Shown here: positions 19,428 to 34,400 of the stretch, piece by piece
How the letters are laid out: every line of letters begins with the position of its first letter
Position numbering within the stretch: the stretch's first letter is position 1
Assembly: GCA_026929865.2 (NCBI GenBank)
Contig: CM049400.1
Coordinates: 26,118,001 to 26,182,000 of the forward strand
DNA from: Hyperoplus lanceolatus
Taxonomy: Eukaryota > Chordata > Actinopteri > Uranoscopiformes > Ammodytidae
Length of the DNA: 64,000 nt
Reading direction: 5' to 3'
Notes under the pieces: generated by a model
What the model was told of the DNA's origin: nothing
The model's database searches: none
What the model saw: only the letters and a program-made list of their open reading frames with translations
Made by a program: the position numbers and the translations under genes

Positions 19428-22400
19428 ATGAGTCATAGATGGGCTACAAATACCGGCGTGAAAGTAAACAGAGCCTTTCATTCATGGCAACCGCATGCTT
19501 GCAAGTCAACAGCATCACCTCCATTGTGTGGTACCTCTCACTGCAGGGTTCATGTGCAACAAACCTACTACTACAAGGTGGGCTACCTCAGCTGGAGGCA
19601 CATCCACCACCTGAGGATCACTGGGCGTAAGGGATGGCTCTTTAAAGCTACCCAGGTGAGGCAAAGGCTTGGACTCCACACCAGCACCCCGTATTTAAAC
19701 ACTTCTGCCTCACGCTGGTCTGCAGGTCTGAGCCAACACATGTCGCGGGTCAGGAACACACTGGACACAGTTTCTAAAGCTGTGAGTGGGACACATACGG
19801 AACTTCTCTCCAAAATCGCCAGACTCAAGCCGAATGCTTTAAAAGCTGGGAAACAAGCCGAGGCTAGCGTTGAATTGACGCCAATAGTCGAGGAGAGTTC
19901 AGCAACGCCAACTCCTGCACCCAATAATGCTGCTACATCAACCGCACCCAAACCTCTATGTACCTCATCGTCTGCAAGTCCGTCTATTCCTACTGCTGCT
20001 ACATTCGATGCAAGTGCCACTACCTCCACACATCCTCACAGTTCTACCCGAGCGACTGTCATTACCACAGTGGTGAAGGAGAAAAGGCTGAGACGCGTTG
20101 CTCCCGCTGTCAAAGTCAGTTCTGCCAAGAAGCAAGAGGAGCTTAAACCCTCACCGAGCGACACAGAGAGTGCAACTTCCAAACAGACCACTGCTCTGTT
20201 CCATCCCAGCACCTTTTCAGGCAGCCTGGATGAGACTTACAACTACCTGTCCCATCACATCAACGCATACTTTGGTAGCAGTACAAAGACTCAGGAAAAG
20301 AAAGCAGACAATGTTGACTATTCCTCTGCTTCCTCTCAGGGTCCGCAAACCAGTGACCTTGTGTCTGCATCTAATAAAACCGACTTTGTCGGTCCAGTTG
20401 CCCAACCTTCCTCCAAGAAGGGTTTAGGACACTACCTGTCTTACTCGGCCCCCACGGTACAAGCCTTTGTGGGAAGCTACTTCGCTCCCTTGGTCCCCAA
20501 GTTTAGGGCAGCAGAGTCCAAAATTGCTACAGTGGAAGAGAAGAAGTCTGAGGATGCACCAGTCAAACAGGTCGAGGCCACTATTGGTAAGGAGCAGAAG
20601 GCTGCAGAGGAGAAAGCCAAGAAACTTCTGCTTCAAAGGGAGAAGGTAGGTCTACAACAACAACAAAAAATGTTTTAATTGTACCTAATGCTGGAATTAA
20701 AATCTCAAACTAAGAACACATTTTATTATTCTATTGCATAGACAATTTAAGATATTATCTTGCTTAAAGTCTAGCTTAATTTTAGGTGTTGATAAGTGCT
20801 GCTGATCGTGTCTTTTATTTAGTTATTTTTATTGATCTTGTCATAATGTAAACATCAACAACATCAGGTTCTATATTTGATACTTTATGTGATATGTTTG
20901 CATGCTTGAGCAGAACATGATTATGTCATCAAGTAGTTCTGAGTATCTGGTATATTCTAGCATGGTGCTTGCTGTCCAGACATTCTGCTACTCTATATGT
21001 CCTTTGGTAGTGTAGTTGGTTGACGCACTGCCAGAGTTCCTGGTAATCTGCTTTCAAAAATAGCCCCCTATGGAGTCAGACACGAAAGGTGTGTTTATGT
21101 ACAGTATGTAGGTCAAGGCCAGCCCTTATGTTGTGTATATATACTGGTCATTCTGTACAACTGACATTCAGTTTATGGCAAGGCTGGAATGAGTAATTTT
21201 AAACAGGAACTTATAATATCATATGTTTTGTTTGAGATGGCAGATAACAGAAACACTGCATGACTCATGTCCTTTTGCTGATGATAAACAGTGGATTGAT
21301 GTGATATACAGGTAGGCTTGTGGTCCAGTTCTGTTGTCACAATAAATCCAAGGGCCAGACAAGAAGTCTGTACCGTCAAGTTAACGCAATTTAGTCTGTT
21401 GACAATATTTTAGAATGAATGCAGTTACTGATTAGCAGCTTTGTCATTCATCAAACTGTGAATCAACCTCCAAAGTTAATAAGATGTAAAGGGCTGCTCC
21501 GCATTTGATCCCACTTTCAGAACCTAATAATAACTTATCATAACTCAATTTACTTTTAGATTATGGATACATAAATTGTTTGTTAATTGTAAAAGTGTTG
21601 TCAACAATAAAAGGCTTCTTATATGCGTCGCAAAAGCTGTTCAAAAGTAGCATGATATTATAAACCTACTTTACTATATAAAGTACATACATACTATGAC
21701 AGACATATTTGATTGGTTGTTCAACTTTTTGAGTGGCACAGTGGCACTTATGTGATATTTTGGGGTCTGGCAAATGGAAGTAAAACAAGCTTTGTTTGCT
21801 TCTCAACCTAGGAGGTCACAAGAAAATAATAAATGAAACGATGACACATTTTTTTTAGTTTCTTTGTCCTGGTGGTTTTTTTAACGATTTGTGTCAGGTT
21901 TGAACTTGGATCCCATCTTATGCTAGATAGCTGGACCTAACTGGTTGCACATTTTTGTCTCTCAGATCATTGCCAGGGTGAGTGTGGACAATAGAACTCG
22001 TGCTCTGGTACAGGGTCTGCACAGGGCATCAGATGTAAGGGTCTACATCAAAAGGGTGGAGGACCTCAGCTACCATCTCCTGGAGTTTCCAGAGACGGCT
22101 GGTGTTGCAGTCAAGGTGAGAAACCTAACTGTATTTTTTTCTCCTTTTTTCCCAGAATGCTTGCATTTTGAGGAAGGAAATTGTCGGATGCTGTTGAGCA
22201 TGTCAAAAGCATCAGCTCCTATGTTTGGCACTATCTCATGTTGTCTACACCAAGTTAACAGCAGCATGTTATGTATATGTAATGGTGTTATATTCGGCAG
22301 GGACTGATAAACAGCTGTACAATGTAAATAATGTAGATAACGACCTTGTGCTTGTCTTTGACATTTCGTCTGGCAAGGGAAATTTCCCAGAGCCTGGCAG

Positions 22401-25400
22401 CTACGTGCAGACTGCATAGTGCAGCATTTATATATGTCTCCGCCTTATCTGTGATGTTGTCAGGAAGTGTATTCCGTGCTAACCTATTTCAAAGGTCACA
22501 TTTTAATTGTGTGAGTAAGTTTAATCCTCTATGAAATAAAGAATAATAAATAAATTATTAAAATAATGAATAGTGTTTGGTTTAACAAATCATTAAAGGA
22601 ATAATATGATATGATCCCACATTTTTTGATTGTGTTTTGATTAAACATTGACTTGTGAAAATAGAAAAATTAAATTTGTCAATATCCCCCAAAAAATGTT
22701 GAGAAAATGAAGTATCCTTATCCTTTCAAATTGAAGTGATTGTTTGTGCCTGCATGTGATTAACTGCACACTGAAAGAGATCAGCAGTAGCTTTTGTCTG
22801 AGACCCTGTTTTCCACATGATGCTAGTACATTTTCCAGGCCAATTCTGGTCTGACCACATCATGACCGTGTATTTTCCTTTTCCAATTCCTGACCACCAC
22901 AGTATTTTTGATGTGTTCCTCAGGAGAAGGTTATCTCTTGTCTATTGCGACTGAAACAAGCCAATGACCCGGGCCTGAGGGCAGCAGTGAGGGAGGCCCT
23001 CGTCCTGGTGGGCTACACTAGGCCTGTTAAAGGCCGGGGCATACGGATACTGTCTATAGATGGAGGAGGGTTAAGGTACAAGTTCAGCTTTTACCTTTTC
23101 CATATCTTTTTTATAAGATATAAGCCACCGCTGCCCTTTTCGATGTCTTTTCAAAGTGGAACTACATAGCAATTACTGTAGCCAAGGCCATGTTTTTGAA
23201 AAGCAGTTAATTGCTTCTATTCACAGTTTCTATCAGTCGAGTAAATGTATCAATAAGAAATATTAATTAAACGAGGGATTTAGTTCTTACTTGTCCACAG
23301 ATGTCATTCCATTGTAGCCTATTTGTGCACTCCAGCTGCCATGTAATTAATTTATGACTCTTTGTGTGTGTGTCTATATCTGACTTTGTACTTTCAGGGG
23401 ACTTATGGCACTTCAGACCTTACAGAGGCTGGAAGCCCTGACCGGCAAACCCATTTACAAACTCTTTGATTACATATGTGGTGTCAGCACAGGTACTTTA
23501 TCCTCCTGCCCTACTTCAGCATGCGTGTATTATGTGCATGGATTATCAGAGCAGAGAGTGCAACACTGATTACACTGACCCGTGTTTTGCTATGCTGTTG
23601 TTTTGACCTTAATTTCACCACCAGCACCACTCTAAGGCCTATCCTGCTGCTTTGTACTCAAGTTAGGCCACTGTAAATCTGTATTGAATTCTTCAAATTC
23701 TTAAATATACCACGTTTATTTTAGACATACTGAAGATATTTAGTTTAAGGAATTTTCAAGGTGGATTCCTTCTTTTCCCTGTATGCAAAATCACCACAAG
23801 GGGATGCTGTTGATCATCCTCACTCTCTAGCCCTGTCCGCCAATTTTCATTTAGCAGCAGATTGGGAAAAACTCCACTTTATTTACCAAGCACACTGGCG
23901 TTAAATCACTGCCAGAAGTTCCTATTAGTTCTCTCAGTATTAATCTCTACCAGTTCGAGGTTTTTCATTAAGTGAATGTTGTCCAACATGATGCTAGATC
24001 CAATGATGTTCACACATATAAAACACATCTGGCTTGTTTGATCGCACACATTATTCAGGTACACCTCATCTCACAGCTTTTTTTATTCATTGGGAGAAAG
24101 TAATCGAGAGGTATTTGCATGTAGTGTTAAAGCCATGCACTTCCTATGAATGGAAGCTCAAAGGGTAATGGTACACTTAATAGATAACCCCTTAGGCAAT
24201 TGGCCTTGCATTAACTCCATGCCTTGAGAATAACAGAAAAACAAGCAGATCATGTATACCTGCTTGCTTGCTTATTACCAAGAATACCTTGTTGCATTCC
24301 CAAAGGAGGGATTCAAGTGCTCATACTTCCTGTTTTTGTATGGTTTGTTTACTGGTGCCTCTCAGTCAGTTACTTTGAACATTTGTGTGCTTGTGTGTGT
24401 GTATTTTTTCCCCCAGGTGCAATCCTAGGGTTCATGCTAGGTGTGTTTCAAATCCCACTGAACGAGTGTGATGATCTTTACCGGAGGTTGGGTTCAGATG
24501 TTTTCAAGCAGAACGTCATTGTTGGCACTGTGAAGATGGGCTGGAGCCACGCTTTCTATGACAGCGAAGCCTGGGAGAACATCCTCAGGTCAGTTCCCAA
24601 GCCACTGATGGTAGCGTGGTGGTTGTGCTGAGGTCATTTGGAGCCATGTTAAAATGATGTTAAATGGTTCAAAGGCCTCCATTTTAATGCCCTTTTTCTT
24701 CTTTAATTCCTTCCTCATTGTTTTCACAAAATTATGAAATTCAATTTACAGTGTAGTAAAATTAGGAACGAATGAAAAAAACACACTCCATGCTTAAAAT
24801 ATGGTTAGAAGTCAAATAAGTGAATCAAAGGTTGTTGTTGTAAATGTAATGTATAGCAGTAAATGGTCCTTTTGAATATATGTATACCCTTCATGAGAAG
24901 ATTCAGAGTTCCATTAACTGATATGCAGGAGGATTTGTAAAAGTTTACTGAAATAAATCTGTAACAAGGCATACTAATATCCAGAATTCACCAGGCCAGA
25001 AAATAACATCATCATCATCATCCTATCTTCCCTTCTGCAGAGAGAAAATGGGTTCTAACCTTCTGGTGGAGACTTCAAGAAACCATGAATGCCCCAAGGT
25101 GAGCTTTAAAAGATGGTCTGACATATTCCTCCCTATTGTTGTGTTCTGGCACTTACCAGTGAGCTTTTGCCTCACTTTGTTTACTGGGGTATTACAAAGA
25201 AAGCCGCTGTTTCTATCTCTCTCTCTCTTGCAAACCACTATATGACCCATGAGAAGAAAATACACTGCAAAGGCATGTAAGACAGGCTGGATAAGAGGTT
25301 TACTGGATTTCATATGTCAGCAGACTGATCTGAAGCTCACAAAATAGACGGGACATTAAATTGATCTGTCAGAATGTCAGCCTAGATTGTATGTCTGCAT

Positions 25401-28400
25401 TTCACATCTCTCTGGTTGTCAAATGCTGCCTCCATGCTGAAAAATAAATAAATAATCCAAGTTGTATATCATTTCCTCTACCTGTAGGTGGCAGCTGTGA
25501 GCACCATTGTGAACCGGGGCACTCCTTTGAAGGCCTATGTGTTCAGGAACTACAACCTGCTGCCCGGGACACGCACTCACTACCTGGGGGGCTGCCAGCA
25601 CCAGCTCTGGCAGGCCATCCGCGCCTCGTCAGCAGCCCCTGGGTATTTCCAGGAGTTCAACTTGGGCAACGATCTCCATCAGGTCAGTTCCATTCACAAC
25701 AGTGACAGGGTAGTGGAAACTAAAACGGGTCGTCATGAACTTGATGATTCAATCATACAATTTATATCTGAAATGTCTCCAGTCACATTGTTACAGAATA
25801 GGTAAAGTGATAGGAGTCATGGCTGCTTTTATCAAGGATGATTGACATGAGCACAACTTACATAAGCTAAAAATGTTTACATAACCAACATTGAGAACAC
25901 ATGTTAGTTGCAGAATATAATACATATTGAATGTTGTCTTAAAGCACTCAAAACTGACCAATCCGTTGGGAGTTTTTATTTATTTATTATTTTTACATGT
26001 TATATTTATCTATTAATTTTATTTTATTTGTGACAAAAAATGACATGACGAGACGACTGACGAGAGGTCTGTTCAAGGCATGCTTACAGACCATGCGTGC
26101 ACACGCTTGCCCCAGTGCCAGTGAAATAAATATTTTTTGGGCCTGAAACTCCATTGAATATTGCATCACCTTCTTTTTTTACTTATGTTATTAATTCCTT
26201 GGACAAAAGGAGTCAACATGTAGATGGTTAAATTTGTACCAGGTCTTTTGGTTTCACAGTGTTTTAAATTTTTTAACACACATCTTGTAAGTCGATCGAT
26301 CTAGCCTATGAGCAAAATGGCTGTCTGTGTGATATCCTTCTTATGTTCTACACTGTGATACACAAGTAGATTTGACTTTGTGAGGTCACAAATTCAAAAC
26401 AGTAGTCAATCTCTGTTTTACTTTACATGACCATGGTAAGAATTATTCAGTAAATAGTCAAGTCCTTGGAGAACCTGGGTGTATTTACGTGACCTAAAAA
26501 TGATCTTACAAAAATATTCACACACTATGATTATTTCTATTTGATTCAATTGTACTGCCTCACACTGGCTGCGATGTGCTTGTACTCTCTTGCACACACT
26601 GCGTCACATTCGCACCATACATTTACAGACAGAGTGACAATTTGACTGCAGTACTGTGCTGCAGTAATACAGGGCTTTTTGTTGGGGTGCTGGATTTCAA
26701 TGCCCTGTACGGTCGGTGTTGACGGTGGAGAGTTTTGAAGCATTTCGAGAAGCCTAATGAGAAAAAACTCCTGTGCACAGCAAGTGAGAGGGGAAAGGGA
26801 GGAGTTCCATTTCCGTCCTGTCAGTGTTTATTTCCAGTCAGTTACATTTTGACAGGAAAGTGAGGGGAAGAGTCACAGCGAGACCCACTTAAATCCATCT
26901 CCACTAAACAGGTACGCATTAGCCATCAGTAACATCACAAACCACAAGTCCTCTCTACCGTTTTACTGATCAATATGTATGGCTACTCTGTTTGCCTTTA
27001 CCTTAGTCAGTAGAGAGAGCGCAGGAGAAATATGAAACCAGATGAGTAGGGGGCGGGGCATAGAGGAATCATGGACAACAAGTATTTTATCCAATCAAAA
27101 TGCTCCAGAAAAAGTAAACAGAAAAACAAAAATGCAAGCCATCCACTTCTGTTTGAGTATTCAGTTGATGTAGCTTGTGTTTAGCCAGCCTCATCCAGAT
27201 GTCAACATCTCCCTTGAAATGACATTCAAGGGAACTGTTGAATGACAAACGCAGCGTAGACAGGGTACACGTGACTGAGCATGTGTTTACATCAAAGGCA
27301 ATATCCCGTGTCGGCACGCTCCGACACTCTTTATTGGAAGCTGTGTTACTTGTGTAGGTGAATGCGGAAGTGTGTGGGGAGAGAATGAAAGAGACTGGTT
27401 GATGAAAACACACCTGTGGTGGGAGATTTCCCCAGCTTGCCGTCTAGCAGGTCTCACCCCTTACTCGGAGAAAAGATGCATAAATTAAAACAAAATGCAG
27501 CGCTTCCTTCATCATAGACAACTGCTTGACTGCTACATCTGCCTCGTTAAAATGAGAAGACCGGCGAGCTGATTATGGAGCTTCTCCAAAACCTTTATCC
27601 CGCCAGCAGGCAAGCTCATACTGTGACAGGATGAGACGCCATCAGTGGTTTAATATATTTAACACATTTGTCGTGAAATCAGTTTGCGATCATATTTTAG
27701 TTTCAGGACTTCTTTCGAAAGAAAATTTCAAATTAAAAATTGAAAGAGACAAGAGGGCTTCAGTCCTACTTTCATGATTTTCTCAAGCTATTAAGTCTTT
27801 AGAGAATAGTTTAAGGAGGTGTACTACCTCGTCTGGCTATTCCGATGTGATTGGGCTTTTGCTCCCCCCGACACACTTTTTATCCCTTTTATCTTTTTTA
27901 ATATTTTTTTTTACCTGTGTTCCCCACTACTGAAGATATTCTGTTAGCATTTGTTTAGCTGTTCTTTGCTATTTCAAAGAACCCCTTTGAACATCAAGTC
28001 ACTAATATAAGGCTATGGACCCTTACATACTCCATACATTTGAATTAACACAAGAGGTAGGCGGGGCTACCTTAATTGTGATTCCTAAAACAAAATCTCT
28101 CTGTTTTTACATAAGGAGTATTTACAACTTCTTTAACTTCCACAATATTGATTGCTGTCAGTTGTAGCCGAACTGAACATCTTGATTGCTTTATTAAAAT
28201 CAATTAAACGATTAACTACAGCTTACAGAAGCAACCACTGTGTCTTTATTAGCAAATCCAGTTTGTGAGAAATTGAATTTACAAAGGGATCAAAATAATA
28301 CCTTTGCTTTAACACTGAAGGCTAAAATAAGTCAAACATTGATTTACTAAAACAAATGTAACCAGGCTGACTTTGCCCCAGATTCACTTTCCATGTTTAA

Positions 28401-31400
28401 AAACAAATTCAAGATGATATCTTAAGTACCTTCACAGAACGGTATTTTTAATAAGTTCCTTCAGATAAACCTTTTGGCACAGGTTTCAGCCAAACTCCAT
28501 GTGAACCCGGCCAGCATCAAAAGGCCACCCAGCCCGATGGCTGTAACGATTGGCTACTTGAGCCACATAAACCAGCCATGAGCAGAACATGCCGTCTGTG
28601 TGATGTCAGGATTCTCTTGAGAGAGAGTCATCTCTCTCTTTTCCACAAACGCCCACAGAGTTTTCCACTTAATTCAGGTCCCAAACAATTATCCTTTTGT
28701 TCGGTGAGCGCAGGAGAGTTGCCATGCCATGTGCTGAACGAACGCCGGAATTCTCAAGCAGCGCTTCAAGAAAGTTTGGATTGTTCATTGATGTTTCTGG
28801 GATTCTGAAGGCAGGAATGGAAATCCGACGGAGCCACAATTTGAGATTCAGAATGGTATCGGAAAGGAAAATTGTAACTTGGAGCAAGACCTTTTTGAAG
28901 CAGAGCAGCCATGGTTTTATCAAAGCCTCACACTTGCTACCATAGCCATGGAAAAGGATGCCTTTAGTGAGGGGAAACAAGGGGAAGAGAGAAGAAATAA
29001 GACGAGGGAGGTTCCACATTAAAGCTCTCTGTTATCTCTGCTCTGAGGGAAACAGAAGTAGAAGACTTCAGACGTTTCACAATGGATTCCAGGGCATGCG
29101 TGGAATGGCGAGAAGGACCCGGTTTCTTCCGCCTTGTTGCCATGGCGTCTCCTGAGGCGAGGGAGAGGAATGGGAGCATGTTTTGTGCCCACCTCTGCCA
29201 GCATTGGATGGCAGTCATGGGATCTGTGGGCCATCACCCCCATTGTGAGCTCTTAAGGGGCTCCACTATGGCACAATGCATATCAGATAGACATACCGTC
29301 TGAGATGAAGCAAGTCACATCAGCACTCCCATACTTTCTGATGCTCATAAATGACAGAGGGAATGAGTCATAAATGAGTCTAAAGAAATCATTAAATGCT
29401 GAAGTTTTGGTTAAAGACCTCAGACAGTGTGACTCAGTGAGAGACAAGAGGAGAACGAGACATAGAGTTTCACATAATTAAGAGCTGTTCCAAGAGTGCC
29501 TTTCAAGATATCATAACCTTTTGGTTCACCTTTTTCTTTTCGCCCTTTTTTCTTCCTAAAGGCCACTGTAGGTAAAAGTTATTGATCATAAATGTCATGC
29601 TCAGCTGTGCTTCTCAAATGCGGCAGAGAGGAGGAGAGGTGCTGGATTCAGGGAGGCGACAGAGGGGTATAAATCTTAAATTTTAGGCACTTCCTCAACC
29701 CCGCCGTCATCTCCTCCTGTGTTAAGCCCTGAGAGCTCGGCCTGGAGGCTGTTGGAGACTTTTTAGCCCAGCTGCAGAGAGCTTCCCCACAATACTGACT
29801 CTGGATCTTTGTCCCCTTGAGTATAAACCCACACACACATGGATTCTCTCATTGTCACTTTACCTCTTGTTTCCTCCACTGACTGCCCTTTTTGTTCAGT
29901 TATATACATGTGTTTTCACTCAAGCACAAATACTTGTTTGCACTGGCACACTTGTTTGGGGATTAGGCCAGTCCGCTGATTGTATTTACTGACTGCTGTG
30001 TGGAAGCCTTTCCCAATCTTCCTCTGTCCCATAACCCCCCCCTGCCTCTTCACAGGGCACCAGCCGTCTCAGGCGTCTCACTGCAGTGGATACAAATGAG
30101 ATTTCTGGAAATAATTCACAGTTTTAAAACCTTCAAGCCTTGCAATGTGTTGGATATGCAAGGCTGTGTGTTCAGGCACCTCTCCTGTGTGCAGCAGGGA
30201 AATTGGCTTTAAATTGGCCCAGTAGATGACTAATTATGATGGACAGAAAAAGTATATACATATATAAACTCAAGGGAATTTAGACTAAATATGAGCGAGG
30301 GGGTTCTGTGTACATTTATATCACTGCATACATTGTCACAGTTGGATTTGAAAGACTGCAGCTGGCAGGGATGATTCATTGTCTCAATACTGGTTGTACA
30401 TGTGTGGCCATGTAGTCTCCAAATGTGTGGGAAAAGGTGACTGTGAACAGTAGATCTCAATATCTTTGCCTGCCTGGGGCAAAGAGGGCATCCACACAGA
30501 TGGGAACGTCCTCTATTGAAAGGCTGGGAAGATGACTTGAACCTCAATGTGACCTTTGGGACCTATGAAGCGAGAAGGCAAAGGAGGAGAAGTGGTCAGT
30601 GTAATCACATAATATGGCATGAAGACCTCTGAGTTGACCTGCTCGCCACTTAAGATGGGCACTTACACAATTGTCATTCTCATCCTCGTTGATCACACTG
30701 GTAGCCTTTGTGTAGGTTGGATGCCATTCAGGCGACTCATTTTACCCAATGAGCAGATTTATTTTTCTGATCACATAGAATGACTGAGTAAAGTTGCTTT
30801 TTGTGCAAATGGGATTGACTTTGATGATTAAGAACAATTGAGAATACACAAGCAAGTTGTATTTATAAAGCAGCCTAATTGCCTACTTTATCGATTGAAT
30901 GACCATCTCTGGAATACAGTAGCGTTATTGTGACAGGGCATAATCGGATGTGTATGGCTTATGTAATGCTCCCCTAATTACTCATTTGAGCGAGAGGATC
31001 TACATTGGCAGAGCCTAAAAATAAATCATTACAGAACATGGTGCCCCTCAGTCCGGCCCTGTCAAAGAAGCCAACCATGAACTTGTAAGGACTACAGCTG
31101 CTCATTGGGCCTCATTGTATGTTCGAGGACTCACCTCATTTAGATTTAACCAAGCGCCCTGTTCTTCTCTTTATTGTGGCCTGCTCATATTGACTCTTGC
31201 AGAAGACCCGCACTAAAGCTTACCCACCACAGGTTAGAGAGACACAGGCACACAGGCTGAATGAAGAGAATGGAGTTTGCTGTCCTAGCTAATGGGAGCT
31301 GACATACACTGGAGCGTGAAATGACTTTTACTGATCCAGATGATAGCTCCTCTTTTCTATTCAAATCAGCTCTCCCCCTTCTAAGACAGCCTTAACTGGC

Positions 31401-34400
31401 CCAATGAAGATAAGCTTCCCAAAAGTTAATGACAGCGGAGCAATTTCAAACAGCAATGCGAGAGACCTATGAATCGTGCATGTCTTAATTTGTATTTATT
31501 TATCATGGCTCATATCATCTCAGTGTTTTTTTTTTAGTTCAGTATATGCTGTACGCTCGGTTTCTTTTTAAAGCCACATTTCAGTTTAATTGGCCTTCTG
31601 AAGAAGGGGAAACACAGTCCCAGAGGTGTAGGAGCCCTAATTAGGAGAACTTGCTTTAATCGAGCTACAGGAAAAGGAGGAGCTGATTTGGGAATCAGCA
31701 CTTAGACCCTAAAGGGAAAAGGCAAGGCCAAAGGAGCTGTGATCCTCTGGAGTATCCACGAACAAACTCTATACCGGAATCACAGATTGCTGTCAAAGGA
31801 AAGCATTCAGGCTTTCAGGAAGGCAGAATTCAAATGCTCCATTTTCAAAATTCTGTTTCCGTTCAGACACTGAGATTAAAGTACCATCAGATTGTCACAA
31901 CTGACAGGGTCATACCCCCTGAGGACATTTATCCGTTGACACATTTTTTTCACAGTGGGATTGAGTCATTGTAAGTCTGAGCAGCATTACAGCTCTAAAT
32001 CCCTATAAATGGAAGTGACCTTTGCCATGTGTCACGCTGTGTGTTGGACAGACGGCTTGAGTTGGCCATTTAATATGCAAAGCTCATTTGCAGCGTGTCC
32101 TAAGTATATCATTGTTTTCAACTTAACTCTTCATCCAAATATGCCCTCGCCTCAAGACACCCTTGTGTGAGAATGTTGAAGTTGGCCAAGTGTGGATATC
32201 TTGCTGAAAAGTGACTTTAAAGAGCCTGGGTTCTGTCAATGCAGATGCTTGAGCATCTGCCAACCTGTTCTCATTGTAGGTCGAGTCTGACTGGTACCAT
32301 CTTCCTCTAGAAAGCTGGTTTGTTTGTGACAGTTGTGGAAGGAGATGACAGATGCAAATTATCTTCTCATTCTTTGAAAAGTTCTGAGCACCACGCACAC
32401 AAAAAAGTCTAGTCTTCCAGTGACACCACAAAAAAACTTCTTTGCTGCCAAAAAAGCAGACGCTCCTTGAAAGCCTCAACTATGTTCACCAGCTCTGAAT
32501 TGCCCAAGCAGGTGCACTGAAATGGAGACAAGTTATAGCATTCAACTCCAAGCTCACAAGAGTATTGTGCAGTTGGCTTCTAATGTTACATGCCTTTGCT
32601 CTTTGTGCAAGGCCAGCCACTGTGCTTGTGAAAGTTGCCCCCAGCTATCAGCACAAAGACACCAGGACTGGACCCAGACTGTTGCCGCAATTGCCACTGA
32701 GTTCAAAAAATGGAGCCTCTCACAGTATCGTGAGTAATAAGAAAACTGCTTAGTTGTTTTGTTTCCAGCTGGGTGCATCTGGTGCTCACAACAGCTCAAG
32801 TCCTTCTAAGTCTCCGATTTGGAGTAACTCCAATCCAAGTATTTTTCTCCCTCTTCTGTGATTTATTTCTTGGTCTACTGATGCATAATGGCACGCTTTG
32901 GACAAACGGCTGCCTCAGCGATTCTTCCAGGCTTTGTGGCACAGTGAAACACTCTTTCTGTGACTTCCTTCTCGGCCAGTGAGATGAGTGTTCTCTGAGG
33001 ATCTAGGACTCCCTTGAAAATACATATAGTAATACAGTAAATTACCATAACTGATTACTTATTTCAAATCATACAAAGTTCCTCTATTATACATTGTGAC
33101 TTGGATGGACTGAAGACATTTCTCTTTGTTATTATTCACATCTCTTGATTTTGAGCCACCCTAACGATGTGTCTCACTGGATGGAAATGTCATTCACTGT
33201 CCATCCATCCATTTTGGCCCCGACTAAAATATTTGGATTTGTCGTTTGTCTATATAATGTCAGAAATTGGTGAAAACACACCACACACATTCTCAAACCC
33301 TGAGCCTATTTGATTTACTATCACAACACAACAATTTTGGTATTCCTTTTAAAATGATTTAAACCAATTCATTGATTATCAAAATGCAGATAAACTTTCT
33401 GGCGATCAACTTATCATTCTAGTCAAACACTTTGGTTTATGTTCAAATTCCTTGAAAAGTAAGGGCATTCAACCTGCCAAACATAAGTTGTCATCAATGG
33501 CATGTAGGCATGCCGACTATAGCATTTAGCCCAGAAACTGCTGTTTCTAAGTCAACCTTTGTGTGTCTGTAGACTTTTAGTCTTGTTTGACTCTTACACA
33601 AAGCTGAATTATTTCATTTTAGTAGCCTGAATGTTGTGTTTTTTTCTCAATGTTACCCAACGTAGAACTACTGCATTGAAGGCTGCATCTAGTCATTCTC
33701 ATCATTAACTGATGTAGTGCCCCCAGTCTAACTACAATACCCAACTCTCTTTGCAATTCTATGTTTCTGGTCTTTGGATTGATGATACAATGTATCAGTC
33801 CAGCTCCCTGGATGATTAGCAGACCTTAGCCTTGGTAGGCTGGCCTCCTATTCTCCATCACCCTGTCTGCTTCCACAGATTTGTACAGAATTCTCGTTAG
33901 GCTACGACATTGCTGAAGTGCGCTGCAGAGATGTGATGTTCCCTCCCCTCTGCTCCCCAAGGCCCAATGAATCCATGTGACATATGCTGTCAGAAACACG
34001 TACCCACATTATTATATGCATTGACTCTAAGCAGGCATGAACCTTCGATCAAACGTGCACATACACACAGTCACATAAACAAGCACTCTTCCCCCTCATG
34101 TGTCCCAAGACACTAGGGACCCTGCAGCTCCCACCCCCCCAGCCTGGCCTCCTTAATGAGGACTGGCCCCTGCGCGTTTGATCCTGCTGCCAGCCCACAG
34201 CCCCGCGGCCTCTCAGCCTCATGCCTATTCAACAATCCCCACAGCCTCTCCAGTTACTCCCCCACTGCCTTTGGTAGACTATGGATCCAAAGTCAAAGCA
34301 CTCCTGGGCGGTTGTACGATATCAAAGCCAGTCTGACAAAAAATGTTGTGGGGAGAATAAAACAATAAAAAAAATACAACAATTTAGCCCAGTGCTTTGT

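Noticed and set aside
19583-20029. A 148-codon minus-strand frame
   Set aside because: Antisense shadow of the long first coding exon of pnpla8.
28578-29303. Overlapping open frames on both strands in the large pnpla8 intron
   Set aside because: No recognisable protein features and no matching splice sites; compatible with chance frames in less AT-rich sequence.
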